Part shown: positions 9,537 through 19,553 of the stretch, piece after piece | Layout of the letters: each line of letters opens with the position of its first letter | How positions within the stretch are numbered: position 1 is the stretch's first letter | Source of the DNA: Reyranella soli | GTDB taxonomy: Bacteria > Pseudomonadota > Alphaproteobacteria > Reyranellales > Reyranellaceae | NCBI RefSeq assembly: GCF_007992495.1 | Contig: NZ_BKAJ01000074.1 | Coordinates: 1-64,000 of the forward strand | DNA length: 64,000 nucleotides | Direction of reading: 5' to 3' | Made by a program: the position numbers and the translations under genes | Notes under the pieces: generated by a model | The model's input: the letters and a program-made list of their open reading frames with translations, nothing else | The model's database searches: none | Told to the model about the DNA's origin: nothing

Positions 9537-9992
9537 ATGCCGGTCTTCACCAATCCGCGGCGCATGCCCTGCTTCGGCACGGCGCCCACCTTGGAGGACT
9601 TCGAGGCGATCGCCGCCGAGGCGCTGGCGACGATTCCCGAGGAGTTCCGGAAGCATGTCGGCAACGTGCGTATCCAGGTCGACGACTTCCCGTCCGATGA
9701 GGTCGAGAAGGAGATGGATCTCGACACGCCGTTCGATCTGCTCGGCCTCTATCAAGGTGTGTCGATGATGGAGCGTGGCGCGGGCCACGTCGCCAACGAC
9801 ATCGATCGCATTTTCCTCTATCGCCGGCCGATCCTCGACTACTGGTGCGAATCAGGCGAGGACCTGCCGCACATCGTGCGCCACGTACTGATCCACGAGA
9901 TCGGCCATCACTTCGGCCTCAGCGACGACGACATGGAAGCGATCGAAGCCAAGGCCGAGGAAGAATCGCGGCGCGCGCAGCCCGGGGCTTAA
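9537..9992 (+). CDS. Small zincin-like metallopeptidase-fold protein (DUF1025/PF06262 type)
   Basis: This 151-residue cytoplasmic protein has HEIGHHFGLSDDDM from residue 120. The HExxH with a following Asp matches the minimal metallopeptidase family often annotated as a possibly acetylated zincin. No signal peptide or membrane segment is present. ATG 9537 follows GGGGGAG with suitable spacing; an upstream frame extension exists but looks non-coding. Its substrate is unknown. It is divergent from the importer operon and convergent with the superoxide dismutase gene. Confidence 0.85.
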   Translation: MPVFTNPRRMPCFGTAPTLEDFEAIAAEALATIPEEFRKHVGNVRIQVDDFPSDEVEKEMDLDTPFDLLGLYQGVSMMERGAGHVANDIDRIFLYRRPILDYWCESGEDLPHIVRHVLIHEIGHHFGLSDDDMEAIEAKAEEESRRAQPGA

Positions 9993-9998
9993 CTCATT

Positions 9999-10061
9999 GG
10001 ACCGCGGGCCTCCAGGCGCGCGGTCCGGAAGAGCATGAGCGGGCCTGGAGGCCCGCGGTCC
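9999..10061. repeat. Two further copies of the GC-rich palindromic repeat, in opposite orientation
   Basis: Bases 9999-10026 form a hairpin with 13-base arms and one mismatch, core GACCGCGGGCCT. Bases 10041-10061 repeat the other half in inverted orientation (GGGCCTGGAGGCCCGCGGTC). Both copies fill the gap between the convergent zincin and superoxide dismutase genes. The sequence matches the palindrome at 4573-4612, so this is a dispersed intergenic element rather than a local hairpin. Confidence 0.75.
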
Positions 10062-10066
10062 GATGA

Positions 10067-10765
10067 TCACACCCTGATCGCTTCCCGATACAGGCGCTCG
10101 GGCGTGACCCAGCGGACCATCTGGACGAAGCTGTCGACATACTTTGCCGGATCGCCGTTGTAGTCGGCCTTGTACGCATGCTCGTACATGTCCATGACGA
10201 TCAGCGGCACGCAGCCGACCGGCCCCGTGGCGTGATCGGCGGCAAGGTGATTGATCAATCGCTTGTCGCGCGGCGTATAGGCCAGGATCACCATGCCCTT
10301 GCCGTCGGTCACCGCCTTGCCCATGGCGGCGAACTCGGCCTTCCAGCGATCGAAGCTCGAGAAGTCGCGGCTGATCGCCTGCGCGAACACGCCGGACGGG
10401 CTGGTCGGCGCGTCGCCGATGCATTCGAAATAGAGCTCGTGCAGCAGCGAGGAATTGTAGACGGCCTGCTGCTCGCGCTTCAGCTCGCCGATCTCGGCCG
10501 GCTGGACCTTGGCGAAATCCATTTGCGCCAGCTGCTCGGTGATCGCATTCAGCCGGTTGATGCTCTCGCCATAGATCGCGTGATGCTCGGTGATCGACTG
10601 GGCCGACAGCCACTTGATCTTGTCGGGATTGAAGGTGAGCGGCTGGGCGCGGAACTTGGGCGCGCTGGCGACGGCGAGCAGCTGCTGCGCCGCCACCGGC
10701 ATGGCTGCAGCGCCAGCCAGTAGGCCGACGCCCGCGGCCAGGGAACGGCGAGAGATCTCGGGCAT
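10067..10765 (-). CDS. Exported Fe/Mn-type superoxide dismutase
   Basis: This 232-residue protein has an N-terminal Tat-type signal (SRRSLAAG, Arg 6 and 7, with cleavage near VAAQ), so it should act in the periplasm after folding with metal. Candidate metal ligands are His61 or His62, His109 in LLHELYF, and Asp192 and His196 in DMYEHAYKADY, the SOD signature. It belongs to a divergent subfamily in which the first ligand helix is shortened compared with E. coli SodB. It would remove superoxide produced outside or in the periplasm. Iron or manganese preference cannot be assigned. Confidence 0.87.
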   Translation of the reverse strand: MPEISRRSLAAGVGLLAGAAAMPVAAQQLLAVASAPKFRAQPLTFNPDKIKWLSAQSITEHHAIYGESINRLNAITEQLAQMDFAKVQPAEIGELKREQQAVYNSSLLHELYFECIGDAPTSPSGVFAQAISRDFSSFDRWKAEFAAMGKAVTDGKGMVILAYTPRDKRLINHLAADHATGPVGCVPLIVMDMYEHAYKADYNGDPAKYVDSFVQMVRWVTPERLYREAIRV

Positions 10766-10803
10766 GTCGGTCTCCGAAAAGATTATTCGGAACCTAACGC
10801 CCC

Positions 10804-12225
10804 TCAGGACGGAGAGTTGCGCTGCACGCCGGGTGCGCGATAAAGGCCTTGGATCAGCGACTCTGCGGGCTCATAAGCCCGCAGCACCAGTCGCATCGGC
10901 CCGCTGGGCGCGGGTAGCCAATTGGTCGCACGCTTGCCCTCCGGCCGCTCACGCTGCAGGTAAATCGTGAGCGAACCGTCGGCCGATTTCTGCAGGCCCG
11001 GTGTGCGATCGCCGATCGAATAGCGACCGATCGGATTGTCGATGAAGAAGGCCCGGCCCTCCGGCGTCACCTCGTACATGGCGAGCGACCAGAAGGCGCG
11101 CGCCGGCGGCAGGCCGTCGGCCGGGAAGGTAAGGCGGTAGGTATTGGCGCCGGAGAGGGGACGGCCGTTCGAATCGGTGTTGCAGGCGAGATAGACCGCC
11201 TCTGTGGGCTCGAGCGCCGCCAGCCCGGTGAGTGCCACATACGCGCGATAGAGATAGTCCGCGCCGAAATTGCCGAGATGGCGCTCGCCGTAGGTCCAGC
11301 CGTCGACCGTCCTGCCGTAGCGGCCGCCGGCGGCGCGGATGTCCCCGCGGCCCTGCTCGATGCCGGCCTGGATCGCGCGACGCTCCGGCTCGCTGAAGGC
11401 ACGCCGGTCGAAATTGCGACCGGGCCGTAGCTTCAACGGTGCGAAGGCGTCGAACACGGCACGGTCTCGTTCCGGCAGCGGGCTCTCGCCCAGCGCGCGC
11501 ATCGTCACGTCGAACAGGTCGAACGCATCGGTGGGATTGGGCGCGGGCCAGCCGGCCACCGGCTCGGCCGGCGCCGCGTTGCGCTGGGACATCAGCTCGC
11601 GGGCGCCCAGGATGCGCCGCTCGGTGCGCTGGTCGGGCGTCTCGAGCAGCGCGCGTGCCTGCAGGATGCGCACGCGGTCGACTTCGTCGGGCCCGTCGAT
11701 CAGGATGCGTCCCAGCAGCCACACCGAATTGGTGGGCGCTCTCACCAGCTTCACTTCCGACGACGGATCGCCGGTCCAACCCGGCCCGACGATCATGTGC
11801 GTCGGCGGCTCTCCACCGTGCAGCCGATGACTGACATAGGCGAAGTTGTTGGTGAACAGGTCCATGAAGGCGTAGCTGTAGTAAAGATCTCCCACCGGCG
11901 GCACGGTGAGGAACATCGGATCGACCGAGAGGTCGAGCCACGCCGAGGAATAGAAGGTGTCGTCGTTGGGCGTCGTCACCGCCCGCGCACGATGGTCGGC
12001 GAGCTGGGCGATGTGGCGGAAGCGGTTCAGCTGCTGGCGCGATGGGTTGGCCGCGTTGACCGTGGCCTGCCAGCGCGTGCGGTACATCTCGTAGACCGGG
12101 AAGAGATAGATCGTGGCGCGCCGCGCCAAGTCTTTCAGAGTTACCGTCGTGTCCTGCGCGCGCACGACGGCGGGCGCCGCCAGGGTTGCGGCGAGCGAAA
12201 CGCCGAGCAATGTGCGGCGCTTCAT
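10804..12225 (-). CDS. Exported DUF1254/DUF1214 domain protein
   Basis: This 473-residue protein has a signal peptide of about 24 residues (MKRRTLLGVS to VVRAQ). The DUF1254 domain follows (for example TPNDDTFYSSAWLDLS), then a C-terminal DUF1214 domain (TYRLTFPADGLPP, YSIGDRTPGL). The family is common in soil proteobacteria, and its biochemical role is unknown to me. ATG 12225 overlaps the stop of the upstream glycosylase gene as ATGA. That coupling to a DNA repair gene looks incidental. Confidence 0.87.
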   Translation of the reverse strand: MKRRTLLGVSLAATLAAPAVVRAQDTTVTLKDLARRATIYLFPVYEMYRTRWQATVNAANPSRQQLNRFRHIAQLADHRARAVTTPNDDTFYSSAWLDLSVDPMFLTVPPVGDLYYSYAFMDLFTNNFAYVSHRLHGGEPPTHMIVGPGWTGDPSSEVKLVRAPTNSVWLLGRILIDGPDEVDRVRILQARALLETPDQRTERRILGARELMSQRNAAPAEPVAGWPAPNPTDAFDLFDVTMRALGESPLPERDRAVFDAFAPLKLRPGRNFDRRAFSEPERRAIQAGIEQGRGDIRAAGGRYGRTVDGWTYGERHLGNFGADYLYRAYVALTGLAALEPTEAVYLACNTDSNGRPLSGANTYRLTFPADGLPPARAFWSLAMYEVTPEGRAFFIDNPIGRYSIGDRTPGLQKSADGSLTIYLQRERPEGKRATNWLPAPSGPMRLVLRAYEPAESLIQGLYRAPGVQRNSPS

Positions 12226-12764
12226 GCCGCGCGCTCGCGCATCAGGCGGCGCTCCATCACGAAGGCCGCCGCCTCGCGCCACGGCGCCAGGGTCCAGAAC
12301 GAGCGGGCGCGGCCCGACGGAGAGGCCAGCACGAACGCCACCGCATCCTCGATCGGCTCGGCCTGCCGTCCGTAGGCCGGCGATTTCACGCCGAGCGCCA
12401 GCGACGCCGCGTGCTTGCTGGTGAAGGCGATGGCGGCGGGCCGGAAGCGGCGCAGCTTGGCGTGCAGGGCGGCAGCGTCCATGGCGTGAGGGCTGAGCTC
12501 GTGGTCCGAACCATACTCCGTCTTGTTGAGGTCCGTCAGCCCGATGCCGAGTGTCAGGAGCTCGGGATAGCGCTGGGGCGCCAGCCGCTCGGGCGTCAGG
12601 CCGACGGCATGCAGGGTCGGCCAGAAGGCGTTGCCCGGATTGGCGTAGTAGGCGCGTGCCTTGAACGAGGCCGGGCTGGGCGCGGTCCCGCAGAACACGA
12701 GGTCGAGGCCCGGCGCCAGAAGGTCGGGGACGAGATGCTTATTCCGGCTTGATGCCTGCGGCAC
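12222..12764 (-). CDS. mug: Mismatch-specific uracil/thymine-DNA glycosylase (Mug/TDG family)
   Basis: This 180-residue member of the uracil-DNA glycosylase superfamily has VFCGTAPSPASF and the following YYANPGNAFWPTLHAVG. This matches the Mug active-site loop and the G-opposite recognition region. It removes U or related lesions mispaired with G in base-excision repair. The GTG start at 12764 lies 26 bases inside the upstream binding-protein gene, and its own stop overlaps the DUF1254 start, so it sits in the middle of a coupled three-gene unit. Confidence 0.86.
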   Translation of the reverse strand: MPQASSRNKHLVPDLLAPGLDLVFCGTAPSPASFKARAYYANPGNAFWPTLHAVGLTPERLAPQRYPELLTLGIGLTDLNKTEYGSDHELSPHAMDAAALHAKLRRFRPAAIAFTSKHAASLALGVKSPAYGRQAEPIEDAVAFVLASPSGRARSFWTLAPWREAAAFVMERRLMRERAA

Positions 12765-13710
12765 GGATCACCTCGCCCCAGCGCTTGTGCTCGGCCTTGA
12801 TGAAGGCATCGACCTCGAGGATCGGCATGTTGCTGCCGGGCTCGAAGCCGCCCTGGCGCATGCTGGCGATCACCTCGGAGTCCTGCAAGGCGCGCTCGGT
12901 GGCGGCGCGCAGCTTGTCCTTGACCTTGGCCGGGGTGCCTGCCGGCACCGCCCAGATCGACCACGAGGTGACCACGAGGTCGGGAACGGTCTCGACCAGG
13001 GTCGGCGTGTCCGGCGCGACCATGGCGCGCTTGGCGCCGGTGGTGGCGATGGGCTTCAGCTTGCCCGCGCTCACCTGGCCCATCAGCGAATCGATGTTGG
13101 CGATGCAGAGCGGCACGTGACCCGCCAGCACGTCGGCCGCCGCCGCCGAGGCGCCGCGATAGCTGATCAGGGTGAGATCGGCGCCGGTCTTCTGCTTCAG
13201 GAGCTCCATGGTGAGCGACGGTGAGGCGCCGACGCCGGAGGAACCGTACTGGTACTTGCCGGGCTCGGCCTTGGCTGCGGCAATCAGCTTGGTGACGGTG
13301 TCGTGCGGAAAGCTGGGATGGCAGCACAGCATGTTGGGCTGAGTGCCGATCCACGCCACCGTCTCGAGATCGGTGAACGGATTGTAGGGCAGCTTGGCGT
13401 AGAGATTGGGCGCCACGGCATGGCTGGCGATGCCGCCCAGCAGCATGGAATAGCCGTCGGGCGGCGACTTGGCGACGTTGTCCGCGGCGATCGAGCCGCC
13501 CGCGCCGCTGCGATTGTCGATGACGAAGGACTGGCCGAGATGGTCCTGCAGCTTGGAGCTGAGCCTGCGGGCGATGTTGTCCTGCGAGCCGCCCGGCGTG
13601 AACGGACAGACGACGCGCACGGTGCGCTGGGGCCAGTCGTCGGCCTGGGCGAAGGCCGGTCCCGCCAGCGGAAGCACGCCCAGGGCGGCGGTGAATTGGC
13701 GCCTTTTCAT
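12739..13710 (-). CDS. Bug/TctC-family periplasmic binding protein
   Basis: This 323-residue protein has a signal peptide ending PAFAQ and the Bug-family motif FTPGGSQDNIAR near the mature N-terminus. DNRSGAGGSIAAD and the later TPTLVE segments also match. Such proteins bind carboxylates for tripartite tricarboxylate transporters or for signalling. No TctA/TctB membrane genes are nearby, as is usual for expanded Bug families. ATG 13710 is preceded by AGGGAATGGA. Confidence 0.9.
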   Translation of the reverse strand: MKRRQFTAALGVLPLAGPAFAQADDWPQRTVRVVCPFTPGGSQDNIARRLSSKLQDHLGQSFVIDNRSGAGGSIAADNVAKSPPDGYSMLLGGIASHAVAPNLYAKLPYNPFTDLETVAWIGTQPNMLCCHPSFPHDTVTKLIAAAKAEPGKYQYGSSGVGASPSLTMELLKQKTGADLTLISYRGASAAAADVLAGHVPLCIANIDSLMGQVSAGKLKPIATTGAKRAMVAPDTPTLVETVPDLVVTSWSIWAVPAGTPAKVKDKLRAATERALQDSEVIASMRQGGFEPGSNMPILEVDAFIKAEHKRWGEVIRAAGIKPE

Positions 13711-13933
13711 TCCATTCCCTCTCACGCGTAACTCTCCCCGGTCCAATGATGCATGACGAGTGCATTCGCGCCTAGAGGCCAGAACTGCAATGCGGGATGC
13801 CTGTCACCCGGCGCAGGGTAGCCCCCGCGCTAACCGTAGCGAGGGCCTTTGAGGCCACAGGAAAAGGTCCCGCGCTGCGCTCGGGATGGCAGCGGGTCGC
13901 GGAACAAAAACGCTCTTGCCGCGTCGAAATTGG

Positions 13934-14341
13934 ATGAACGCGGCGCGCAATACCGACGGCGAGCCGGATTCGGCGCCGCCACCCGTCATATTGGTCGTGG
14001 AAGACGAGGTGCTGGTGCGCAGCATCGTGGCGGCCTATTTGCGCGAGTGCGGCTTCGATGTGATCGAGGCGAGCAGCGCCGACGAGGCGATTCGCGTGCT
14101 GCAGGCAGAGGTCCGGGTCGACATCGTGTTCTCCGACGTCAACATGCCGGGCAGCATGGATGGCTTTGGCTTGGCACAGTGGGTCCGCCGCGAGCGGCCA
14201 TGGCTCCGAGTCATCCTGACGTCGGGTGCGGCGCGCACGGCCAAGGCGGCGGGCGATCTCTGCGAGAGCGGCCCGGTCCTCGCCAAGCCGTACGATCACG
14301 CCGAGCTCGAACGCCACATCCGCAATCTGTTGGCGCGCTGA
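13934..14341 (+). CDS. Single-domain response regulator (receiver only)
   Basis: About 135 residues make up a CheY-like receiver with no output domain. It has the acidic cluster VVEDE (23-25), phosphoacceptor Asp68 in FSDVNMPG, Thr/Ser96-97 in ILTSG and Lys118 in LAKPYD. It would be phosphorylated by a histidine kinase encoded elsewhere and act by protein contact. The ATG at 13934 has only a weak ribosome site; a start at 13886 is possible but the extra residues are not domain-like. It precedes the MoxR operon by 64 bases, so a link to it is possible but unproven. Confidence 0.87.
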   Translation: MNAARNTDGEPDSAPPPVILVVEDEVLVRSIVAAYLRECGFDVIEASSADEAIRVLQAEVRVDIVFSDVNMPGSMDGFGLAQWVRRERPWLRVILTSGAARTAKAAGDLCESGPVLAKPYDHAELERHIRNLLAR

Positions 14342-14405
14342 CGGAGACGTCTGCGGACGGGCGGCGCTTGCCGTCTGATTGTCATCCGACCTAGACTTTC
14401 GCGGC

Positions 14406-15092
14406 ATGAGGGGCGTCACGCGCTGGGTTGCCTTCGGTCTCGTGGCGTTGCTCGCAATGCTGACCACGCCCCGCGCGATCATGGCCGCGCCGTCGCCGAC
14501 CGATGCTGCCGCCGTGCGCGAACAGGTCGGCAAGGTCTATGACTGGGCGGGTTACCAACGCGAACTGCCGGACGCACCTGTCCGTCCCGCGCCGCGCGAG
14601 TTCGAGCCGATTTCGCTCGATCTCCGATCTATTGTCAACGCGCTGCTGATCGGCGGGCTGTTGGTCGTGCTCATCGTCGCGGTGATGTGGCTGCGGACCG
14701 GCGGCTGGGCCTGGCCGACGGCGAGCAACGCGGCACGGCCGGAAGAGGCCGCGGCATCCGGCGCGCAACGCGATCATCTCAAGGCCCGGCTCGACGACGC
14801 CGACCGCTCGGCCGTGTCGGGAGACTGGAGCAGCGCCATCCATGTCCTGCTGCTGACCAGCATCGACCTGTTGCGCCGCCGCGTCGGTCAGGAGGTGCCG
14901 GTCGCCATGACGGGGCGTGAACTGGTCGGGCGTGCCCAGGTGCCCGAGCGGGCGCGCGAGGATTTCGCCGCGCTGGTGGCGGCGGTCGAGCTCTGCCACT
15001 TCGGCGGCCGCCCGGCCGACCGTCCGCTCTACGAGCGCTGCCGCGGACACTATGAGCGGCTGTGGGGCATGCCGCCGGAAGCGACGGCATGA
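14406..15092 (+). CDS. DUF4129-type membrane protein, first gene of MoxR operon
   Basis: About 228 residues include an N-terminal hydrophobic segment (signal or anchor) and a second transmembrane helix around LLIGGLLVVLIVAVMWL. The cytoplasmic C-terminal domain carries the LLTSIDLLRRR and LVAAVELCHFGGRP features of DUF4129, which is typical in MoxR/DUF58 operons. The ATG start at 14406 is chosen over an upstream TTG. The gene overlaps the next one as ATGA. Confidence 0.8.
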   Translation: MRGVTRWVAFGLVALLAMLTTPRAIMAAPSPTDAAAVREQVGKVYDWAGYQRELPDAPVRPAPREFEPISLDLRSIVNALLIGGLLVVLIVAVMWLRTGGWAWPTASNAARPEEAAASGAQRDHLKARLDDADRSAVSGDWSSAIHVLLLTSIDLLRRRVGQEVPVAMTGRELVGRAQVPERAREDFAALVAAVELCHFGGRPADRPLYERCRGHYERLWGMPPEATA

Positions 15093-16289
15093 GCACCCGC
15101 GGGCTGCAGCCCTTCAGCCAACGGACACTGCTGGCCTTGATCGCCGTGGGCGCGCTCGGCTTCGTTGTCATGGCCTACCTCATGATCGCGGGCGAGGACA
15201 CGCGCGGCTGGCAGGCCAGCCCCACGACCACCTCGCGCTCGGCTGTCGGCTACCGTGCCTTCACCGAGCTCCTGCGGCGCTTCGACATAGAGCCGGTCGC
15301 GCCCAGCGAGACGAGGCTTGTCCGGGAGTCCCTCCGGATCGTGTTGGCGCCCCAGACGGCGCAGGAAGTGCGGGAAATCCTGCAAGCAACGGCGCCGCCG
15401 GTGCTGATCGTGCTGCCCAAATGGCGGACGCGTGCGCCGCCGCTCAGCGATCGCGTCTCCGACGCGCAGTTGCGCAACATCGAGGGCGTGCAGGCGCTGG
15501 CGCGCGCCATCGCCGACGATGCCGTCATCACGCGGCCGGACGCCGTCGGCGCCTGGCGCATGGAGGGCGTCCACGGAACGCCGACGCTGACGCGGGCGCA
15601 GCTCGTGCGCTCCGCCAAGCTCTGTCCGGTAGTGTCGAGCGCTGAGGGCATGCTGGTCGCCCGCCTGTGCGCCCGCCCGCAGGTCACGGTGCTGGCCGAC
15701 CCCGACCTTCTTGCCAATTACGGCCTGTGGCGTGGCGACAATGCCGTGCTGGCGATGAGCCTGGTCGCGCGCCTGCGTGCGGGCGATGGACCCGTGGTGG
15801 CGCTCGAGGCGGTGAGCGACCGGCCATCGCGCGACATCTGGCAACTCGCGGTTTCTCCGCCCTTCGCCCTGGTCACGTTCTCGGCCCTGGTGGCGATCGG
15901 CATTGCGCTGTGGGCGGCGGCGACGCGCTTTGGCCCGCCGGCCGACGAGCCATTGCCGCCGCCCGCCGGGGTGTTTGCCCTGATCGACGTGGCGGCGCGC
16001 CTGCTGCGCGATCGCTCCGACGGCGGACGGTTGCTCAAACGCTATGCCGACCTTGTGGTGCTCGACCTCGGCCGCCGCCTGAAGGCGCCGGCGCAGTTGC
16101 AGGGTCCGGCGGAGATCGGCCGCTGGCTCGACGGCACGCCTGCGGCCAAGGGGGCGGCCCAGGGGGCGGCCAAGAGCGCGCCGGCATACCAGGAACTCGT
16201 GCGCGCGATCGAGACGATCGCGCCGGGCGACAAGGCGGCCACGGTGGCCGCTGCGGCGCGGCTTCATCGCTGGCGGGAGGAATTGCTGA

Positions 16290-16300
<11 letters not shown>
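15089..16300 (+). CDS. DUF4350 domain membrane protein
   Basis: This 403-residue protein has an N-terminal transmembrane helix ([18 protein letters not shown]). A soluble DUF4350 domain follows, with a [12 protein letters not shown] segment near its start, and a second helix near [15 protein letters not shown] leads to a cytoplasmic tail. Proteins of this type stand between DUF4129 and MoxR in many bacteria; the function is unknown. It overlaps its upstream neighbour by 4 bases and the MoxR gene by 11 bases. Confidence 0.83.
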
Positions 16301-17245
<945 letters not shown>

Positions 17246-17246
<1 letters not shown>

Positions 17247-18556
17247 TGCAGCCGACGCCGCGCTGCCTGGTCCTGTTCGGCGTCGTGGTGGCGCTCAGCG
17301 TGCCGTGGGTGCTGGCGTTCGGTGCGTGGTGGGAGACCGGCGTGGCATTGCCGCTCACTGCGCTGCTGGCGCTGGGGATCGATGCCGCCCTGGCGCCGGC
17401 GCGCCGGCAGGTCGCCGTCGAGGCCAGCGTGCCCGAATTGGTGCCGATCGGCAGCACGGCGCGGCTCTCGGTGTTCGTCACGGCCCGGCGCAACGTCGGC
17501 GGCGGTCGCTGCTCGGTCCTCTGCGAGGTGTCGGGACCGCTCCTGCCGCCGGCTCTCGTCGACCTCGACCTCGCCGATCGCGGCGAAGGCATCGCTGAAT
17601 GGCCGTTGCGCGCGCGCCGGCGCGGCGAAGGCCGGCTCGAGCGGGTCTGGCTGCGCTGGACCGGGCCGCTCGGGCTGATCGCCGTGCACGGTCGCTACGA
17701 CATCGGCCAGGCCATCGCCGTCACGCCCGACGTCGGCGCGGTGCGGGCGATGGCGCTCAAGTTCTCGCAGTACGACGCCTTCTTCGGCCAGAAGCAGATG
17801 CGCCAGCAGGGCGAGGGCAGCGAGTTCCGCGCGTTGCGCGAATACGTGCCCGGCCTCGACCATCGGCGGATCGACTGGAAGCAGTCGGCCAAGCATCGCC
17901 GCCTGATGACCAAGGAATTCCTCACCGAGCGCAACCAGCAGGTCGTGTTCGCCATCGATTGCGGCCACCTGATGAGCGAGCCGCTGGACGGCGTGCCGCG
18001 GCTGGACCACGCCATCAACGCCGCCCTGCAGATGGGCTACGTCTCGCTGCGCTACGGCGATCGCGTCGGTGTGTTCAGTTTCGACAGCCGTGTGCGCGGC
18101 TATGCCAGGCCGATCGGCAATGTCGCCAACTTCGCCCTGGTCCAGCGCGAGATGGCCCGCCTGCAGTACCGCCACGAGGAGAGCAACTATACGCTGGGCC
18201 TGATGGACCTGATGGGCCGCCTCGATCGTCGCAGCCTGATCGTCGTGATGACCGACTTCGTCGACACGGTGACGGCCGAGCTGATGATGGACAACCTGCA
18301 GCGCCTGGCGGCGCGCCACCTGCTGCTGTTCGTCGCCCTGCGCGACCGCGGGCTTGCTACGCTGGCGGCCGCCCGGCCGGACAGCTTCGAGGGCCTGGCG
18401 CGCTCGGTGTTCGCCCAGGACTTCACCGCCGAGCGTGAGGTCGTGGTCCAGAGGCTGCGGCGGCTCGGCGTGCAATGTGTGCAGACCGAGCCCGACCGGC
18501 TGGGCCCCGAGCTGGTCAACCGCTATCTCGAGATCAAGCGCCGGGAGGTCCTGTGA
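17246..18556 (+). CDS. DUF58 protein with von Willebrand-like domain
   Basis: This 436-residue protein has two N-terminal hydrophobic segments, a beta-rich linker, then the DUF58 hallmark GEGSEFRALREYVPG...RRIDWKQSAK. A vWA-like region follows (VFAIDCGHLM, VVMTDFVD). DUF58 proteins are the usual partners of MoxR ATPases and are thought to assemble or activate envelope or metalloprotein complexes. The position immediately after MoxR supports the pairing. Confidence 0.92.
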
Positions 18557-18557
18557 G

Positions 18558-19553
18558 ATGGCGCTGGAGCTGAAGAGCGCGCAGTTCCGCCGCGAGCGCG
18601 AGGGCGTCTGGCGCGAGCTCGAGACGCTGGTCGCGCGCGCCGAACGCCACGGCATGGGCTCGCTCGACGGCGACAGTCTGGCCCGGCTGCCGACGCTTTA
18701 TCGCGCCACTCTGTCGGGCCTGTCGGTGGCGCGGGCGATCTCGCTCGACCGCAACCTGCTCGACTATCTCGAGGCGTTGTGCGCCCGCGCCTATCTCTGC
18801 GTCTACGGCGTGCGCGAGCGGCCGTCGGCCCTGCTGGCGGCGTTCTTCGCCTGGCGCCTGCCGGCCGCGGTGCGCGGCGCCTGGCGGGCGATCGTCCTTG
18901 CTTTCATCGTCATCCTTGCGGGTGTGCTGGCGGCCTGGTTCCTGACCGCGTCCGATCCCGCCTATTATGATTCCTTCATCGCCAAGGGCGTGCAGCAGGG
19001 GCGCTCCTTCGACGCCTCGACCGAGGCCTTGCGCGCCTCGCTGGGCGGCGGCGGGAAGGACGTCGACGAGCTCGGGGCCTTCGCCGCCTACCTGTTTTCG
19101 CACAATGCGCAGATCGGCATCCTGAGCTTCTCCCTGGGCTTCGCGCTCGGCGTGCCGACCTTGGCGCTGATCTTCACCAACGGCCTGATGCTCGGCGCCT
19201 TCCTGGCGCTGTTCGCCAGCCGTGGCCTGCTGGTCGAGTTGGGCGGCTGGTTGTCGATCCATGGTCCCACCGAGTTCCTGGCGCTGATCCTGAGCGCCGC
19301 GGCGGGGCTGAAAATCGCCGGCGCCGTGCTGTTCGCCGGCCGCGAGCCGCGGCTGGTCCGGCTGGCGCGCGACGGTCGCGATGCCGCCGTCATCATGATG
19401 GGCGCAGTAATGCTCTTCTTGCTGGCCGGCCTGCTCGAGGGGCTGGGACGCCAGCTCGTGGTCGGCATGGCGGCGCGCTACCTGCTGGGCTGGAGCATCT
19501 TCGCCGCCATCGTCGCCTACTTCTGCATGGCTGGCCGGGAGCGTCGGCCATGA
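18558..19553 (+). CDS. Stage II sporulation protein M-like membrane protein
   Basis: This 331-residue protein has a soluble N-terminal third and about six transmembrane segments (for example IVLAFIVILAGVLAAWF). It contains the SpoIIM-family block with GFALGVPTLALIFTNGLMLG and a WLSIHGPTEFLALILSAAAG stretch. The organism need not sporulate: this family is widespread in MoxR/DUF58/RDD operons. ATG 18558 follows the DUF58 stop by one base, and the gene overlaps the next as ATGA. Confidence 0.9.
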   Translation: MALELKSAQFRREREGVWRELETLVARAERHGMGSLDGDSLARLPTLYRATLSGLSVARAISLDRNLLDYLEALCARAYLCVYGVRERPSALLAAFFAWRLPAAVRGAWRAIVLAFIVILAGVLAAWFLTASDPAYYDSFIAKGVQQGRSFDASTEALRASLGGGGKDVDELGAFAAYLFSHNAQIGILSFSLGFALGVPTLALIFTNGLMLGAFLALFASRGLLVELGGWLSIHGPTEFLALILSAAAGLKIAGAVLFAGREPRLVRLARDGRDAAVIMMGAVMLFLLAGLLEGLGRQLVVGMAARYLLGWSIFAAIVAYFCMAGRERRP

